NCBI GenBank assembly: GCA_016125505.1
Contig: WGLP01000002.1
Coordinates: forward strand, 1-64,000
Direction: 5' to 3'
From: Gammaproteobacteria bacterium
Lineage (GTDB): Bacteria; Pseudomonadota; Gammaproteobacteria; UBA6429; Thiohalophilaceae
DNA length: 64,000 bases
Part shown: positions 63,293-64,000 of the stretch, piece by piece
How positions within the stretch are numbered: position 1 is the first letter of the stretch
Layout of the letters: every line of letters starts with the position of its first letter
The notes under the pieces: model-generated
What the model saw: only the letters and a program-made list of their open reading frames with translations
What the model was told of the DNA's origin: nothing
Databases searched by the model: none
Program-made: the position numbers and the translations under genes

Positions 63293-64000
63293 TTACAACA
63301 GCCGTTTATTGAGACCAAAGAAGATAAACAGTTCGCTGGTAATGGGCTTGCGCATTTCGATCGCCACCCATTTGTTTAGCAGGGCAAGGCTCTCGAAGTT
63401 TTTGATACCGTGTAGCTCTCCCATGACCCATTGGCAATCTTCAAGAAAACTGTCCGGTATGCTGGTAAGAATGTCGTATTCAGCGCCTTCAGTATCGATT
63501 TTGAGCAAATCTATTTTTTTGATGCCAAGTTCGGCAAGGGCTTCGCCTGCCTTACGAATCTGTATTTTACCGACGGAAGCCGTTCTGGTGCCCAAATTGT
63601 CCGGATCGTCTTCGCGTTGATAAATCGAAAAGCCGCCACGGTTTGTTTCATCAACGTTAGAAAAGATATCCAGTTCATCATTTGTGTTGCCGAGGCCAAA
63701 ATTAAATGCCTGGATGTTTTCAATTCCGGAAATGTTTTTCTGGAGTATCTCAAAGTTATCCTGCATCGGTTCGAAGCAATAAATTTTGGCATTCGGAAAT
63801 TTGCGATTCAGCCACAAGGCGGTGATACCGATATTGGCCCCGATGTCGACAATGATATCCGGATGAACCCGAGCGTCTACATGGTATTCCGCTTTGTCAG
63901 GCTTGCGAATGAGGATTTCATATATCAAGCCATGGTCACTCGTGCCCGGCCGGTAGTGAATCTGCCGACCATGCCAGTTATAAACATATAAAGGCTTGGC
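63293..64000 (-). CDS. FkbM-family methyltransferase, partial at the window edge
   Basis: Reading from base 64000 to the stop at 63293, the frame is open for 235 codons without a clear start, so the gene continues beyond the window. The SAM-binding site is IIVDIGANIGITALWLNRKF and the family motif is KIDTEGAEYDILTSIP. It is the second FkbM methyltransferase of the locus and lies upstream of gtrB. It is probably an O-methyltransferase acting on a surface glycan. Confidence 0.85.
   Translation of the reverse strand, partial: AKPLYVYNWHGRQIHYRPGTSDHGLIYEILIRKPDKAEYHVDARVHPDIIVDIGANIGITALWLNRKFPNAKIYCFEPMQDNFEILQKNISGIENIQAFNFGLGNTNDELDIFSNVDETNRGGFSIYQREDDPDNLGTRTASVGKIQIRKAGEALAELGIKKIDLLKIDTEGAEYDILTSIPDSFLEDCQWVMGELHGIKNFESLALLNKWVAIEMRKPITSELFIFFGLNKRLL

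Overview
The window looks like chromosomal DNA of a free-living gammaproteobacterium. The evidence is the gene order: fis-dusB, accB-accC with aroQ, cutA-dsbD, fxsA, groES-groEL, glnE-ilvE and hldE-hldD-waaF. A Calvin-cycle-type phosphoribulokinase, a c-di-GMP synthase with a globin sensor and a large lipopolysaccharide (LPS) core locus point to an environmental, possibly chemolithoautotrophic lineage such as the Chromatiales or sulfur oxidisers. That placement is an inference; no rRNA, RuBisCO gene or other species marker is present. No tRNA, rRNA, CRISPR array, insertion sequence or prophage was seen.

Layout. 1-3.3 kb: remains of a cation efflux gene, a cysteine-free Rrf2 regulator, a HEAT-repeat lipoprotein, a small lipoprotein and a short CbiX-type chelatase. 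3.3-9.3 kb: an unassigned structured RNA or leader ending in a strong terminator, a Ycf46-like AAA+ ATPase, a zinc-finger/membrane/TPR protein convergent with a rhomboid protease that carries a similar TPR tail, and a protein with two cyclic-nucleotide-binding domains. 9.4-14.3 kb: a PA2779/PA2778-type pair, a YfaZ-like porin, a HAD hydrolase, an HU protein with a histone-H1-like tail, YjbQ, a Rieske protein and an SH3/coiled-coil membrane protein. 14.3-19.5 kb: signalling proteins (HDOD, cNMP-rhodanese, FIST), HinT and phosphoribulokinase. 19.7-30.4 kb: purine and translation genes (purD, purH, fis, dusB, prmA), with an LTA-synthase-like sulfatase and a purple-acid-phosphatase-like enzyme placed between purD and purH. 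30.7-41 kb: a small exported protein, a KefB-type antiporter, aroQ-accB-accC, a TlpA-like thioredoxin, an unusually long DsbD, CutA, FxsA, a globin-coupled diguanylate cyclase and a sulfotransferase. 41-49 kb: groES-groEL under a perfect CIRCE operator, a GT-C type membrane glycosyltransferase, glnE, ilvE and a small zinc-finger protein. 49.2-64 kb: an LPS inner-core and surface-glycan locus.

How the genes fit together. The 49-64 kb locus makes ADP-heptose (HldE, HldD), transfers heptose (WaaF and three further GT9 enzymes) and adds other sugars (GT2, GT4). It also has an O-antigen-ligase-like polymerase/ligase, two FkbM methyltransferases, and a GtrB/GtrA/GT39 set that probably works through undecaprenyl-phosphate sugars. 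TlpA and DsbD feed periplasmic thiol reduction. AroQ and AccBC supply shikimate and malonyl-CoA.

The most striking non-coding signal is a family of three intergenic structured repeats (24731-24850, 47759-47877, 49057-49201). Their loop sequence is conserved while their stems change in a compensatory way, which suggests a mobile or RNA-level element. Other points worth following are the apparent AUC start of waaF, the switch-like RNA at 3476-3609, the twin TPR membrane proteins and the duplicated alpha domain of DsbD.
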